Notes: generated from the sequence alone by a model not told the origin. Shown: positions 16,425 through 25,470, counted from the stretch's first letter. The stretch: 58,797 bases of DNA from Ceratorhiza oryzae-sativae (GCA_030998015.1 JARWMV010000094.1:1-58797); one strand, 5' to 3'. Program-made: numbers and translations.

Positions 16425-17409
16425 TTGATTAAAACCATGAAAAGAAATAGCATGACTCAAGCAGAACGATTACAGTTCTCTTTACCTCAAAATCTGAAAG
16501 ACATTCTTGTCGGGCTTATCCTCGGGGACTCTCTTCGAATATTCCCTTTTTTAATTCTAATAACAACTTTTGTATTTTATTGTGCTACGAAATTATTATT
16601 CTATATCGATTATACTCAATTAATTGAGTCTGATATAAATTTGTATAGTCAACTATTCCTTTCTTCTTTAGTGCCTGTTAAAACCAAACGGCTAACAAAA
16701 AAGGAAAGAGAGGAATTTGTTATACCTGAAAATTTACGAGAAATCACTATAGACCCCCCAAACTGATGCAGCTACGCTGCATTGTTTGGGGGGGCTATAG
16801 CCCCCCAAAATACGCGGTCCCTACGGGCCAGCGTATTGGGGGTCTATAGGGTTATTATTAGGAGATTTGTCTGCACAGAAACAAACCATTAAAGGAAATG
16901 CTTATTTTAGATTTGAACAAGGAATAGTTCATAAAGATTACCTTTACCATTTGTACGAACTATTTCAAACTTATTGTTCAAGTGCCCCAAAAATAACTAA
17001 TCGTCTTCCTGACAGTAGAACAGGAAATGTATATTCTCGTGTTTCTTTTTTCACTTATTGCTTACCCTGTTTTACCGAGCTATATAATTTATTTTACATA
17101 TCAGGTAAAAAGGTAGTTCCAAGCATTATAGAGGACTTGTTAACACCTTTGTCTTTAAGCTATTGGATAGCAGATGATGGTAGCTGGAATAAACCTGGCA
17201 AATATACCGTATTATGTACGGATTCTTTCACATTAGAAGAAGTTGAACTTTTAATTGAAGTTTTAAATAACAAATTTAACTTAAAATGCTACAAATGTAG
17301 ACAAGGAACTTCTTACAGAATAATAATTCCTTCTTATTCAATTCCTGTTTTACGAAATTTGTTGGCGGCGCACATGGCTCCTATGATGCGACATAAAATA
17401 GGTTTATAG
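16425..17409 (+). pseudogene. LAGLIDADG_2 homing endonuclease with doubled N-terminus, split by one B element (left arm)
   Basis: It starts at an ATG in MKRNSMTQAERLQFSLPQNL, then DILVGLILGD, a first LAGLIDADG motif (about 16500-16529). It then runs directly into a second N-terminus (SLRIFPFLILITTFVFY... VPVKTKRLTKKERE) and a second first-motif (GLLLGDLSAQKQ). A B element (16752-16843, CTATAG three times) separates ITI from GLLLGD and shifts the frame. From 16867 the frame is open to TAG at 17407-17409, with PCFTELYNLFY, the second motif LTPLSLSYWIADDGSW (about 17140-17187) and a normal C-terminus ending HKIGL. Without the B element it could be an active enzyme. Mirror at 34116-35100. Confidence 0.8.
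16752..16843 (+). repeat. family B double hairpin with CTATAG target and spacer
   Basis: CTATA(G) occurs at 16747-16752, CTATAG at 16795-16800 between the two hairpins and CTATAG at 16844-16849. The spacer is therefore the exact complement of the flanking target. Hairpin 2 here is a longer CCCCCCAAAATACGC form. Removing 97 nt restores the ITIGLLLGD reading frame. Right-arm copy at about 34682-34773. Confidence 0.92.
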
Positions 17410-17545
17410 TTTTTATATTATTATTATTAACAACAAACCCCTCCTTATTTTCCCCAAGGAGTCGATATCCTGGCCTGTTTCAACTCGAAGAGTTGAAGCA
17501 GGCCTCGATCCTGGCCTCTCGAAGAGTTGAAGCAGGCCACGGTAG

Positions 17546-18088
17546 ATGTGCATTCGTAAACGAAAAGCAAGTGTGAATGCAAGATTGCAATTTGAACAAA
17601 GTATTTTACATGAGGATTACTTGCTCCACCTTTATGATTTGTTTAAAACTTATTGTTCTTCATTGCCCAAAACAACTAATCGACCGCCGCACAAAGTAAC
17701 ACGTAAAATATATACTAGAGTTACGTTTAATACCTTTTCCTTACCTTGCTTTAATGAACTCTATGATTTGTTCTATCCGAATGGGCAAAAAGTAGTTCCA
17801 TTAAACATAGGGGAGTTGCTTACTCCTTTGTCTTTAGTTTACTGGCTTTGTGACGATGGTAGTTTTAATAAAAAAGACCGGGCATTGGTGCTAAGTACTC
17901 AAAGTTTCACTATTGCTGAGGTAGAACTTCTAGTTCAAGTTTTAACTGACAAATTCGGGTTAAAAAGCACAATTAATGCAAATAATGGTGGTTTTACAAT
18001 CAGAATTTCAGCCAAATCAACACCGGTTTTACAATCCTTATTGAAGGACCTTATGCCATCCATGATGCTATACAAAATCGGGCTATAA
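17546..18088 (+). pseudogene. LAGLIDADG_2 homing endonuclease lacking its first motif (left arm)
   Basis: The open frame is 180 codons. It begins CIRKRKASVNARLQFEQ, which in relatives directly follows the first LAGLIDADG motif and GDL. That motif is missing; the upstream DNA is instead a repeat of CTGGCCTG/CAGGCC and CTCGAAGAGTTGAAGCAGG hairpins (17470-17540). The second motif LTPLSLVYWLCDDGSF (about 17820-17867) and the C-terminus (FTIRISAKSTPVLQSLL... YKIGL, TAA) are intact. With one catalytic Asp lost it is unlikely to cleave alone. Mirror at 33436-33978. Confidence 0.8.
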
Positions 18089-18170
18089 AATATAGTAATA
18101 ATTTAGCCTGCCAAAATAAATACATCAGAAAATACCTCTAAGGCCGACACAGGCGTCAATTGCCACCGTC

Positions 18171-18278
18171 GACCCCCCAAACTGATGCAGCTATGCTGCA
18201 TTGTTTGGGGGGGTGATGGCACTCCCAATACGCTGGCCCGTAGGGCGTGCCTTACAGGCTTGGTAACGCATTGGGAGG
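18171..18278 (+). repeat. family B double hairpin with CCGTC target duplication
   Basis: CCGTC at 18166-18170 and 18279-18283. The spacer is TGATGG (18214-18219), not the usual TAATGG. The A-to-G change restores pairing to the final C of this target. Right-arm copy at about 33246-33353. Confidence 0.9.
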
Positions 18279-18396
18279 CCGTCGTGTTGGTATAACCGCG
18301 CCTAAATTCATACCCCAATTTATCTGTCGGCGTAGCCGCCGGACCATAACCATGGTTCAGGCCCATGATCCGCCGCCGTATGGACTCTAGGGCTGC

Positions 18397-18618
18397 CCGC
18401 CGGCGTTAGAGGGAATCCTCAGATGAGGTAGCCTTGACCATGAGTCTCATGGTCCAGGCTACCTCCCATAAAGATTCCCTCGTAGAAAATGACGACCGTT
18501 CGTCATTTTCAGCCGGCGGCTAAATATCGATATTATGCCGCGCACTAGCAATCGCAAACGGTTGCGATTGCTCACGTTGGTTGGTGGGACAAGTCCCACC
18601 AGCAACTAACGCGCGCGG
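18397..18618 (+). repeat. family A element, 222-nt form
   Basis: Intergenic, next to an inverted family F form. Right-arm copy at 32906-33127 (-). Confidence 0.95.
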
Positions 18619-19142
18619 GCTGGCTGAAATTGTTGCACGTACGTGCAACAACTTCACGCTTGTAGAGGAGACGGCTCCGAAGCTTGAGTTAAATCATGCA
18701 AGCATGATTATTTCCTCAAGCTGCCCTAGAGGGACAGGAGGCGGCGGAAGGGCCGGCGGACGATCGTGCAAGCACGATCCTCCGCCGGCCCTGTTAAATG
18801 AACCCTCGTCGAATCGGTTTAGTGCGTCCCTGCCGGACATCTTCGATGACCGAGCAGGGAACGTGCGGAGATTCCAGCGTACACCTGACCCGTTGGGGAA
18901 TGGGGCACGAGGCCGGCCCTCTGGCGGTGAGCCTGCTCCCGTTAACCTAGATACCAGGGCCGACGATCTTAGAGAGAAAGAACGCCGATCGAGGCGAGTA
19001 TGGATCATATGGGGGTAACAACCGACCGAAGGTTGCGGACTATGACTGGTCCTTGCCCAAATTTGTCTGGCCTCTATCTCGGTCAACATCGTTCCGTGGT
19101 TTGCTTCCATGCAAGATTTATAAAATCTTGCTGGACCTGTAT

Positions 19143-19364
19143 CCGCCGGCGTTAGAGGGAATCCTCAGATGAGGTAGCCTTGACCATGAGTCTCATGGTC
19201 CAGGCTACCTCCCATAAAGATTCCCTCGTAGAAAATGACGACCGTTCGTCATTTTCAGCCGGCGGCTAAATATCGATATTATGCCGCGCACTAGCAATCG
19301 CAAACGGTTGCGATTGCTCACGTTGGTTGGTGGGACAAGTCCCACCAGCAACTAACGCGCGCGG
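19143..19364 (+). repeat. family A element, 222-nt form
   Basis: Followed at once by family G (19365-19574) and another A, the same A-G arrangement as 5470-5900. Right-arm copy at 32160-32381 (-). Confidence 0.95.
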
Positions 19365-19574
19365 GCCCCCGCTCTATCGGCTAAAATCTTAGGTGTAACC
19401 CAAGATTTCAGCCGCCCTGCCTAGAGAACTGCGCTTTAGCGCACGTCTTGGCAGGGGTAATAAAGCGGAGGGTCAACGACCCGTGGGCATTGTTAACGAG
19501 GCCGCGTTCGCGGCGAGCCGCGCGCACGCCAGGGCCGCCTTGGCAAGCCAAGGCGTTCGCAGGCGTGCACGGGT
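19365..19574 (+). repeat. family G element
   Basis: Sandwiched between two family A copies. Right-arm copy at 31950-32159. Confidence 0.85.
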
Positions 19575-19575
19575 C

Positions 19576-19747
19576 CCGCCGGCGTTAGAGGGAATCCTAA
19601 AGATTCCCTCGTAGAAAATGACGACCGTTCGTCATTTTCAGCCGGCGGCTAAATATCGATATTATGCCGCGCACTAGCAATCGCAAACGGTTGCGATTGC
19701 TCACGTTGGTTGGTGGGACAAGTCCCACCAGCAACTAACGCGCGCGG
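19576..19747 (+). repeat. family A element (172 nt)
   Basis: Abuts the GCACGGGT end of family G. Right-arm copy at 31777-31948 (-). Confidence 0.95.
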
Positions 19748-20589
19748 ACGCTAAACCACGGTTCGACTCAAGCTTCGGAGCCGTCTGTGTACGGCTTAAG
19801 CCGCACACAGACGTCTCCTCTACAAGCGTGAAATTGTTGCACGTACGTGCAACAACTTCAGAGTAGTTGACACGAGATAGGGTAGGGGAACTTAAGTTCT
19901 CCTTCTTCCCGTCTGCGGCCGTGTTCCTGGAACACGACCACAGACGCAGGTGACCCCCAAACTGCCATTTCTTGACAATTCCTTAGGAATTGTCAAGGAG
20001 CCTGATTCCGAGCTGCATCAGTTTGGGGGGTCAATGGCGCCACAAGTCTTGTGGCGCGCATTGCAATCATTGGGGAGCAGCTGAAAGGGAAGAACCTGGG
20101 TACCCCGCTTAGGCCGCCCTTCGGGCGATCAAAGAGCGTTAGAAGTGAGGGCAAAAGTGCGGTAACGAAATTTGACCGAGCCCTTCGGGGCTGAAGTAAA
20201 AACGCTCTTACGGATAGTGGTATCCCTTCGGAGTTTTCCCCAAAGACCGCGCCTTTCTGAGCATCATGGTCAAAAATCATGCATGGCAACGGCCTCCCAA
20301 TGCGTTACCAAGCCTGTAAGGCACGCCCTACGGGCCAGCGTATTGGGAGTGCCATTACCCGGGGTGGTTTTGGGCCCTAGTGCCCCCCAAACATGTGCAG
20401 CTACGCTGCATTGTTTGGGGGGCATCCACCCCCCAAATGAAGCAATTACGGGGCCTCTAAAATAGCTTTGCTATTTTAAGTGGCCCCTAATTGCATCATT
20501 GGGGGTCTACGGGCACTCTTTGCCCAACTATCTGGGATCTTCTGGTAATAAAAAAAAATAACACCCAGAACCCTTGAACACATGTCCTG

Positions 20590-20860
20590 GGGCTCTGGAT
20601 TGAATTTTCCTTACCTTGCTAGGTACGCTGCTGAATCGGCGATCGTAAGCTCGTTTTCATTGTTGAGGTAACTCAACTTCTGAAAACGATCGGTTTGTAT
20701 TACTCGGTTTCAGCTAGATCAAATAAAAACAAAAATAAACTTCTGGCTAGCTGGTGCAATAAAGTGTTCCATCAATACCCTAGTCAAATTGTGGTTAAGT
20801 TTCAAGGAAAACCTATCCTGTATAAAAAAAAATACTGGATTCAGCCTTTTTCGCCTCGAC
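20590..20860 (+). pseudogene. unidentified coding remnant upstream of nad6 (left arm)
   Basis: Short frames read SGLNFPYLARY (about 20594-20630) and, after a hairpin (about 20640-20692, CGATCG ends, TTGAGGTAACTCAA core), YYSVSARSNKNKNKLLASWC and FHQYPSQIVVKFQGKPILY (20698-20825). The ARSNK... pattern resembles the late part of some LAGLIDADG_1 proteins, but no catalytic motif is visible, so the assignment stays open. The arms differ here in an A run (20828 versus about 30694). Mirror at 30664-30934. Confidence 0.3.
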
Positions 20861-21030
20861 TGTGGGCGGCTTTAGCCGCCCACAGGCTCCGGCCCCTCCA
20901 AACAATGCAGCGTAGCTGCACATGTTTGGGGGCAGAAGTCTGCGGTCGTGTTCATGGAACAAGACCACAGACGAGGTAAAAACAAATATTTAGAAATGCG
21001 AAAGCATAGGCACAATTAAACAAAAAAAAA

Positions 21031-21708
21031 ATGATAAACAACTTTTTATTAGACGTGTTAGCCGCTGGAGCTATCTTATCAGGTATTTTAGTTATTACTT
21101 CTAAAAACCCTGTAATTGCTGTACTTTTCTTAATTTCAGCTTTCTGCAACGCCGCAGGTTACCTAATCTTACTTGGAGTGGGCTTTGTAGGTATTTCATA
21201 CATAATAGTCTACATTGGAGCCATAGCTGTGCTTTTCCTATTTGTAATTATGATGATTAATATTAATTTATCTGACATACTGGACATTGGAAGTCAGTAT
21301 ACAAAAAACCTACCTTTGGCTTTAACTGTAGGTTTTCTATTTACATATGAGATTTTCACAGTAATTCCCGTGAACTTCGGTAAAGTTGCTATATTAAATC
21401 TGCCTTTGGAATTATTAACTTATTTAAATGGATTACTATACGGTTCAACCGTTCCTTCAATATCTGATGTAAATATTTCCCAAAATCCGTATACTTGGGA
21501 CATTTCAAGTTTTAGTTTCCTACAAGTAGAATCATTGGGCCACGGACTGTACACCTATGGAGCCCCATTGTTCATTTTATGTAGTATAATACTATTGCTT
21601 TCGATGTTGGCTCCTATTTCAGTTGTCCATTTAAAATCAAGTAATAACCAAAAAACTTATCAAACTTCTAACCCCTCCCAAACCAGAAACTCTATTTCAT
21701 TTAATTGA
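21031..21708 (+). CDS. nad6: nad6, NADH dehydrogenase subunit 6 (left arm)
   Basis: The 225-residue membrane subunit of respiratory complex I. ATG at 21031 follows an A-rich leader. The family signature is clear: VITSKNPVIAVLFLISAF, then LLGVGFVGISYIIVYIGAIA and LFLFVIMMININLSDI, followed by QYTKNLPLAL and a C-terminal helix ending LSMLAPISVVHLK. The length is normal for fungi. It ends at TGA (21706-21708). The frame stays open beyond it into a LAGLIDADG gene, so if TGA encodes Trp here nad6 and the endonuclease are fused. No hairpin element interrupts it. It is uninterrupted in both arms. Confidence 0.95.
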   Translation: MINNFLLDVLAAGAILSGILVITSKNPVIAVLFLISAFCNAAGYLILLGVGFVGISYIIVYIGAIAVLFLFVIMMININLSDILDIGSQYTKNLPLALTVGFLFTYEIFTVIPVNFGKVAILNLPLELLTYLNGLLYGSTVPSISDVNISQNPYTWDISSFSFLQVESLGHGLYTYGAPLFILCSIILLLSMLAPISVVHLKSSNNQKTYQTSNPSQTRNSISFN

Positions 21709-22110
21709 ACAAGATCAGTTAAACATAATCTTGGGCTCAACTCCGGTAATAGAGCTTCTTACCATACATCTTCTTACTCGGGTAAATTAGATCCTTGGGC
21801 TGTTACAGGTCTAGTGGATGCTGAGGGCTATTTTGGTTTCACTATTACAAAAAAAAGTGGGAGAAAACTAGGTTTCGAACTAAAACCCCAATTTTGTCTT
21901 CACATGCATGCTAGAGAGTATGATCTACTTGTCAGTTTAAAAGAATTCTTTGGGGTAGGTACAGTCACTTTAAGAAGTAAAGACGCGTATTATGCTGTAT
22001 ATTCTAAAAGGGATCTCGAAATTATTGTTCAACATTTTAAACTATTCCCTTTATTGACCTCAAAAAGAAATAGTTTCTTTATATTTTTAATTGTTTTTGA
22101 TATGTTCTGT
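21709..22110 (+). pseudogene. LAGLIDADG_1 endonuclease N-terminus in frame after nad6 (left arm)
   Basis: It runs without a stop from the codon after nad6's TGA. About 22 linker codons are followed by YSGKLDPWAVTGLVDAEGYF, with the first LAGLIDADG motif GLVDAEGYF (about 21805-21834) and the usual DPW lead-in. Then come GFELKPQFCLHMHAREYDLL, EFFGVGTVTL and YYAVYSKRDLEIIVQHFKLF. Family A cuts it at 22111. In fungal mtDNA such HEGs are often read in frame from the upstream gene as intron ORFs or C-terminal fusions. No initiating ATG is present, which supports translation from nad6. Mirror at 29412-29813. Confidence 0.8.
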
Positions 22111-22282
22111 CCGCCGGCGTTAGAGGGAATCCTAAAGATTCCCTCGTAGAAAATGACGACCGTTCGTCATTTTCAGCCGGCGGCTAAATATCGATATTAT
22201 GCCGCGCACTAGCAATCGCAAACGGTTGCGATTGCTCACGTTGGTTGGTGGGACAAGTCCCACCAGCAACTAACGCGCGCGG
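22111..22282 (+). repeat. family A element (172 nt)
   Basis: Cuts the nad6-linked endonuclease after FDMFC. Right-arm copy at 29240-29411 (-). Confidence 0.95.
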
Positions 22283-22321
22283 ACATCTTTCTGTGGAAGG
22301 TTTCATGAGAGCTGTTTCATA

Positions 22322-22566
22322 CCCCCGCTTAGGGTCAACCAGCATTGTATTTATATATAAATACATGCTGTTGACCCGTGGGTATGGATATCGAGGCCGC
22401 GTTCGCGGCGAGGTATTGCGAGGTACCCTGGAACTTTAAGTTCCAGGGTACCTCGGAATCAGACGCCGCGCGCACGCCAGGGCCGCCTTGGCTTACATTG
22501 ACCTTAAGGTCAATATGAGCCAAGCTTGCTTGGCTTAAGCCAAGGCGTTCGCAGGCGTGCACGGGT
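22322..22566 (+). repeat. family C element
   Basis: Left flank TTTCATA; the right end is abutted by A (22568), which hides the second target copy. Right-arm copy at 28956-29200. Confidence 0.85.
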
Positions 22567-22567
22567 C

Positions 22568-22739
22568 CCGCCGGCGTTAGAGGGAATCCTAAAGATTCCC
22601 TCGTAGAAAATGACGACCGTTCGTCATTTTCAGCCGGCGGCTAAATATCGATATTATGCCGCGCACTAGCAATCGCAAACGGTTGCGATTGCTCACGTTG
22701 GTTGGTGGGACAAGTCCCACCAGCAACTAACGCGCGCGG
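22568..22739 (+). repeat. family A element (172 nt)
   Basis: Abuts the end of family C (22322-22566). Right-arm copy at 28783-28954 (-). Confidence 0.95.
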
Positions 22740-22811
22740 AAACTATCTTAACAGACCATTAGAACCCGAGACATTAAACTCTATCACAGGGATTTACGGA
22801 AAACTACCATT

Positions 22812-22907
22812 GACCCCCCAAACTGATGCAGCTATGCTGCATTGTTTGGGGGGGTAATGGCCCTCCCAATACGTTGGCCTTACAGGCTTGGTAACGCATT
22901 GGGAGGT
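22812..22907 (+). repeat. family B double hairpin with CATT target duplication
   Basis: CATT at 22808-22811 and 22908-22911. The spacer TAATGG (22855-22860) is complementary to the left target context CCATT. It lies in the nad6-linked endonuclease remnant. Right-arm copy at about 28615-28710. Confidence 0.88.
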
Positions 22908-23053
22908 CATTGTTAATCTTACCGCCTGTTGTAAAGTATTCTAGTGTAACTATTCCAAGTCCTTGGTGGGTTATTGGGTTTATATCCGGACAATCTAAAT
23001 AAAGGTTTGCCTGAAGAATTGAAAATAGCGTTCACAAATGTTGTCCCTGTAGA

Positions 23054-23127
23054 CCCCCAATGATTACATTATTGGGGGGCTACTGCCCCTCAAACAATGC
23101 AGCGTAGCTGCACATGTTTGGGGGTCA
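23054..23127 (-). repeat. family B double hairpin with GTAGA target duplication
   Basis: GTAGA at 23049-23053 and 23128-23132. The spacer CTACTG is the exact complement of the right flank CAGTAG and one mismatch from the left flank CTGTAG. Removal joins NVVPV to ERPEYG. Confidence 0.88.
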
Positions 23128-23721
23128 GTAGAGAGACCAGAGTATGGTTTCAACTGGTCCAGTTGCATGGTGGTCCAGTTGCATGGTGGTCCAGATGGAA
23201 ATATACCTTATCCTATGTGGATCTCCGGGTTTGTTTCTGGAAAATGATAACCTCGACTGTGGGCGGCTTTAGCCGCCCACAGGCTCCGGGCAGCGTAGCT
23301 GCACATGTTTGGGGGGCAGAAGTCTGCGGTCGTGTTCCTGGAACAAGACCACAGACGAGGTAGAAATAGTAATTCAAGTTTTTATCCTTAAAAATAAATT
23401 ATTTGAAACTAATCTTAGTTACGAGGCTAACTTTTTTTAAAAGTTTATTTCTGAGTTGTCTCCTAATGATAAATATCCATTTAGGAAGACAAGCCAACTT
23501 TTAGGTCCGGGGTTCCAAGATTGGTCTTTCTGTCTCCGAGGGCTCCAGTGATGGACTCCTCAGCCGGGAAGTCGATTTGAGCTTTACTTCTATCCAGATA
23601 TGGAAGAAACCGGACCTTTGGATTCTATTGTTCTCCGTATAGAGATGTAGACGATTCCAAAGTTAGGTCAGATTCCTAAAATTTGAAGAAAGTTTTGAGT
23701 CCTATAATCGCCTGAATCATA

Positions 23722-23937
23722 CCCCCGCTTATCGGCTGAAATCTTAGGTGTAACCCAAGATTTCAGCCGATAAGCGGAGGGTCAACGACCCGTGGGTATG
23801 GTTATCGAGGCCGCGTTCGCGGCGAGGTATTGCGAGGTACCCTGGAACTTTCAGTTCCAGGGTACCTAGGAATCAGACGCCGCGCGCACGCCAGGGCCGC
23901 CTTGGCTTAAGCCAAGGCGTTCGCAGGCGTGCACGGG
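23722..23937 (+). repeat. family C variant with TCATA target duplication
   Basis: TCATA at 23717-23721 and 23938-23942, the same target as 11401. The first arm is replaced by a CGGCTGAAATCTTAGG / CCAAGATTTCAGCCG hairpin, linking families C and G. Right-arm copy at about 27585-27800. Confidence 0.88.
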
Positions 23938-24006
23938 TCATAAATTGTGTGGCAAATAGGGTATTCAAAACAACATAACTCGTGTTTTCACCTTTTTAAT
24001 TTTTAA

Positions 24007-24531
24007 ATGAGAAATATTACAAAATCACAATTTCACACTTTTTCTCCTCTTAGCCGAAAAATTATGACAAAAGAAGAACGATCACTTTTTTCTTTATCTG
24101 CTGATTTAAAGGCCATATTGGTTGGTCTACTATTGGGAGACCTTTATGCTCGAAAACAAAAAAGAAGTGTAAATGCGTGTTTATGCTTCGAACAGGGACT
24201 TGTTCATGAGACTTATCTTTTCCATCTCTACGATTTATTTAAAAGTTACTGTCAATCAGCCCCCCAAACAAGTAATCGACTTCCTGATAAACGAACCGGT
24301 AAAATCTATGCTAGAGTCACATTTACAACCTGTGCATTACCTTGCTTTAATGAGTTATATGACCCGCGCACGCCAGGGCCGCAGCTTATAGCTGCGATCG
24401 TAGGCGGGCACGGTAAGTGATCTACTTACTCCTATATCTTTAGCTTATTGGCTATGCGACGATGGTAGTTTTTGTAAATCAAGTCAAAGAGTTACTCTTT
24501 GTACAGAATCATTTACTTTCCCCACAGAATC
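24007..24531 (+). pseudogene. LAGLIDADG_2 homing endonuclease, 3' truncated (left arm)
   Basis: ATG at 24007 (a second at 24064 better fits relatives). KEERSLFSLSADLKAILVGL LLGDLYARKQ contains the first motif (about 24113-24142). It continues VNACLCFEQGLVHETYLFHL and PCFNELYD to a C-like GC hairpin (about 24361-24413) that replaced about 60 nt. The frame resumes at DLLTPISLAYWLCDDGSF, the second motif. It is truncated by family A at 24537. The left arm lacks one G present in the right arm at the hairpin end (near 24413). Mirror at 26991-27515. Confidence 0.8.
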
Positions 24532-24536
24532 GACGC

Positions 24537-24708
24537 CCGCCGGCGTTAGAGGGAATCCTAAAGATTCCCTCGTAGAAAATGACGACCGTTCGTCATTTTC
24601 AGCCGGCGGCTAAATATCGATATTATGCCGCGCACTAGCAATCGCAAACGGTTGCGATTGCTCACGTTGGTTGGTGGGACAAGTCCCACCAGCAACTAAC
24701 GCGCGCGG
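24537..24708 (+). repeat. family A element (172 nt)
   Basis: Truncates the endonuclease 24007-24531. Right-arm copy at 26813-26984 (-). Confidence 0.95.
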
Positions 24709-24772
24709 GCCTTCGCAAAGCACCGATTCTTGACCCCCGATTTGCGCCAAATCGGACTCTTCCCTTACAGGC

Positions 24773-24914
24773 CCCCGCTAATCGATACCCCTGCCAAGAC
24801 GTGCGCTAAAGCGCAGTTCTCTAGGCAGGGTGTAGATTTGCCTTCGCAAATCATCGATTAGTGGGAGCCCTCCGCGCTTAGGCCGCCCTGCGGGCGATCA
24901 AAGAGCGCGGAGGG
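24773..24914 (-). repeat. family D element
   Basis: In the palindrome turnaround region; mirror at about 26607-26748. Confidence 0.9.
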
Positions 24915-25234
24915 GAAGAGGTTCCCTAGCAGCGTGTACTTGTACACGCTGACGACAGGGTTAGGGTAGGAGATCTCAGCGCTTAGGCCGCCCTTCGGGC
25001 GATAAAAGAGCGCGTTAGAAAGAAGAAGTAAACTCCCCTGCAAAAAGCCTAGGTACAATTAATTATACCTAGGACTTTTTGCCGGTAGATCGCTAAAGCG
25101 GCCGTGGGCGGCAGGGGACTCCTAAGGATGCCCCTCAAACAATGCAGCGTAGCTGCACATGTTTGGGGGGCAGTAGGCGGGCGTTTGATTTATATCCTCT
25201 GCTAACTTCTATCCTCGCCCCTACAAATTGATGT

Positions 25235-25456
25235 CCGCCGGCGTTAGAGGGAATCCTCAGATGAGGTAGCCTTGACCATGAGTCTCATGGTCCAGGCTAC
25301 CTCCCATAAAGATTCCCTCGTAGAAAATGACGACCGTTCGTCATTTTCAGCCGGCGGCTAAATATCGATATTATGCCGCGCACTAGCAATCGCAAACGGT
25401 TGCGATTGCTCACGTTGGTTGGTGGGACAAGTCCCACCAGCAACTAACGCGCGCGG
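25235..25456 (+). repeat. family A element, 222-nt form
   Basis: The copy nearest the palindrome centre. Right-arm copy at 26065-26286 (-). Confidence 0.95.
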
Positions 25457-25470
25457 GCCTACGCAAAGCA

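Larger units (their letters stand above)
18089..20570. other. repeat-dominated spacer, no gene recognised
   Basis: It holds B (18171-18278), A (18397-18618, 19143-19364, 19576-19747), G (19365-19574), F forms (about 18630-18690 inverted, 19767-19855) and nested B complexes (about 19950-20075, 20290-20516). Two GC-richer stretches (about 18735-19110 and 20100-20285) lack a convincing conserved frame. The first shares a palindromic CTGCTCGGTCATCGAAG / GTCCGGCAGGG hairpin with 14227-14270. Mirror at about 30954-33435. Confidence 0.5.
22740..23716 (+). pseudogene. further LAGLIDADG_1 fragments downstream of nad6 (left arm)
   Basis: Scrambled pieces after family A/C/A insertions. NYLNRPLEPETLNSITG (from 22740) is followed by a B element (22812-22907). 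Then VTIPSPWWVIGFISG, a second-motif-like segment (about 22950-22995), LNKGLPEELKIAFTNVVPV, a B element (23054-23127, GTAGA duplicated), ERPEYGFNW, and NIPYPMWISGFVSG, another second-motif segment (about 23195-23240). A nested hairpin complex (about 23250-23362) and degenerate sequence follow. Two second-motif segments mean remnants of two different endonucleases. Mirror at 27806-28782. Confidence 0.6.

Noticed and set aside
18735..19110. Long open frames on both strands in GC-rich sequence
   Set aside because: Both strands stay open because stops are rare in GC-rich hairpin DNA; there is no conserved motif, and the frames run into repeats.
20698..20830. YYSVSARSNK... as ribosomal protein S3
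   Set aside because: The lysine-rich composition is suggestive, but no conserved S3 motif is visible; kept as an unidentified remnant.
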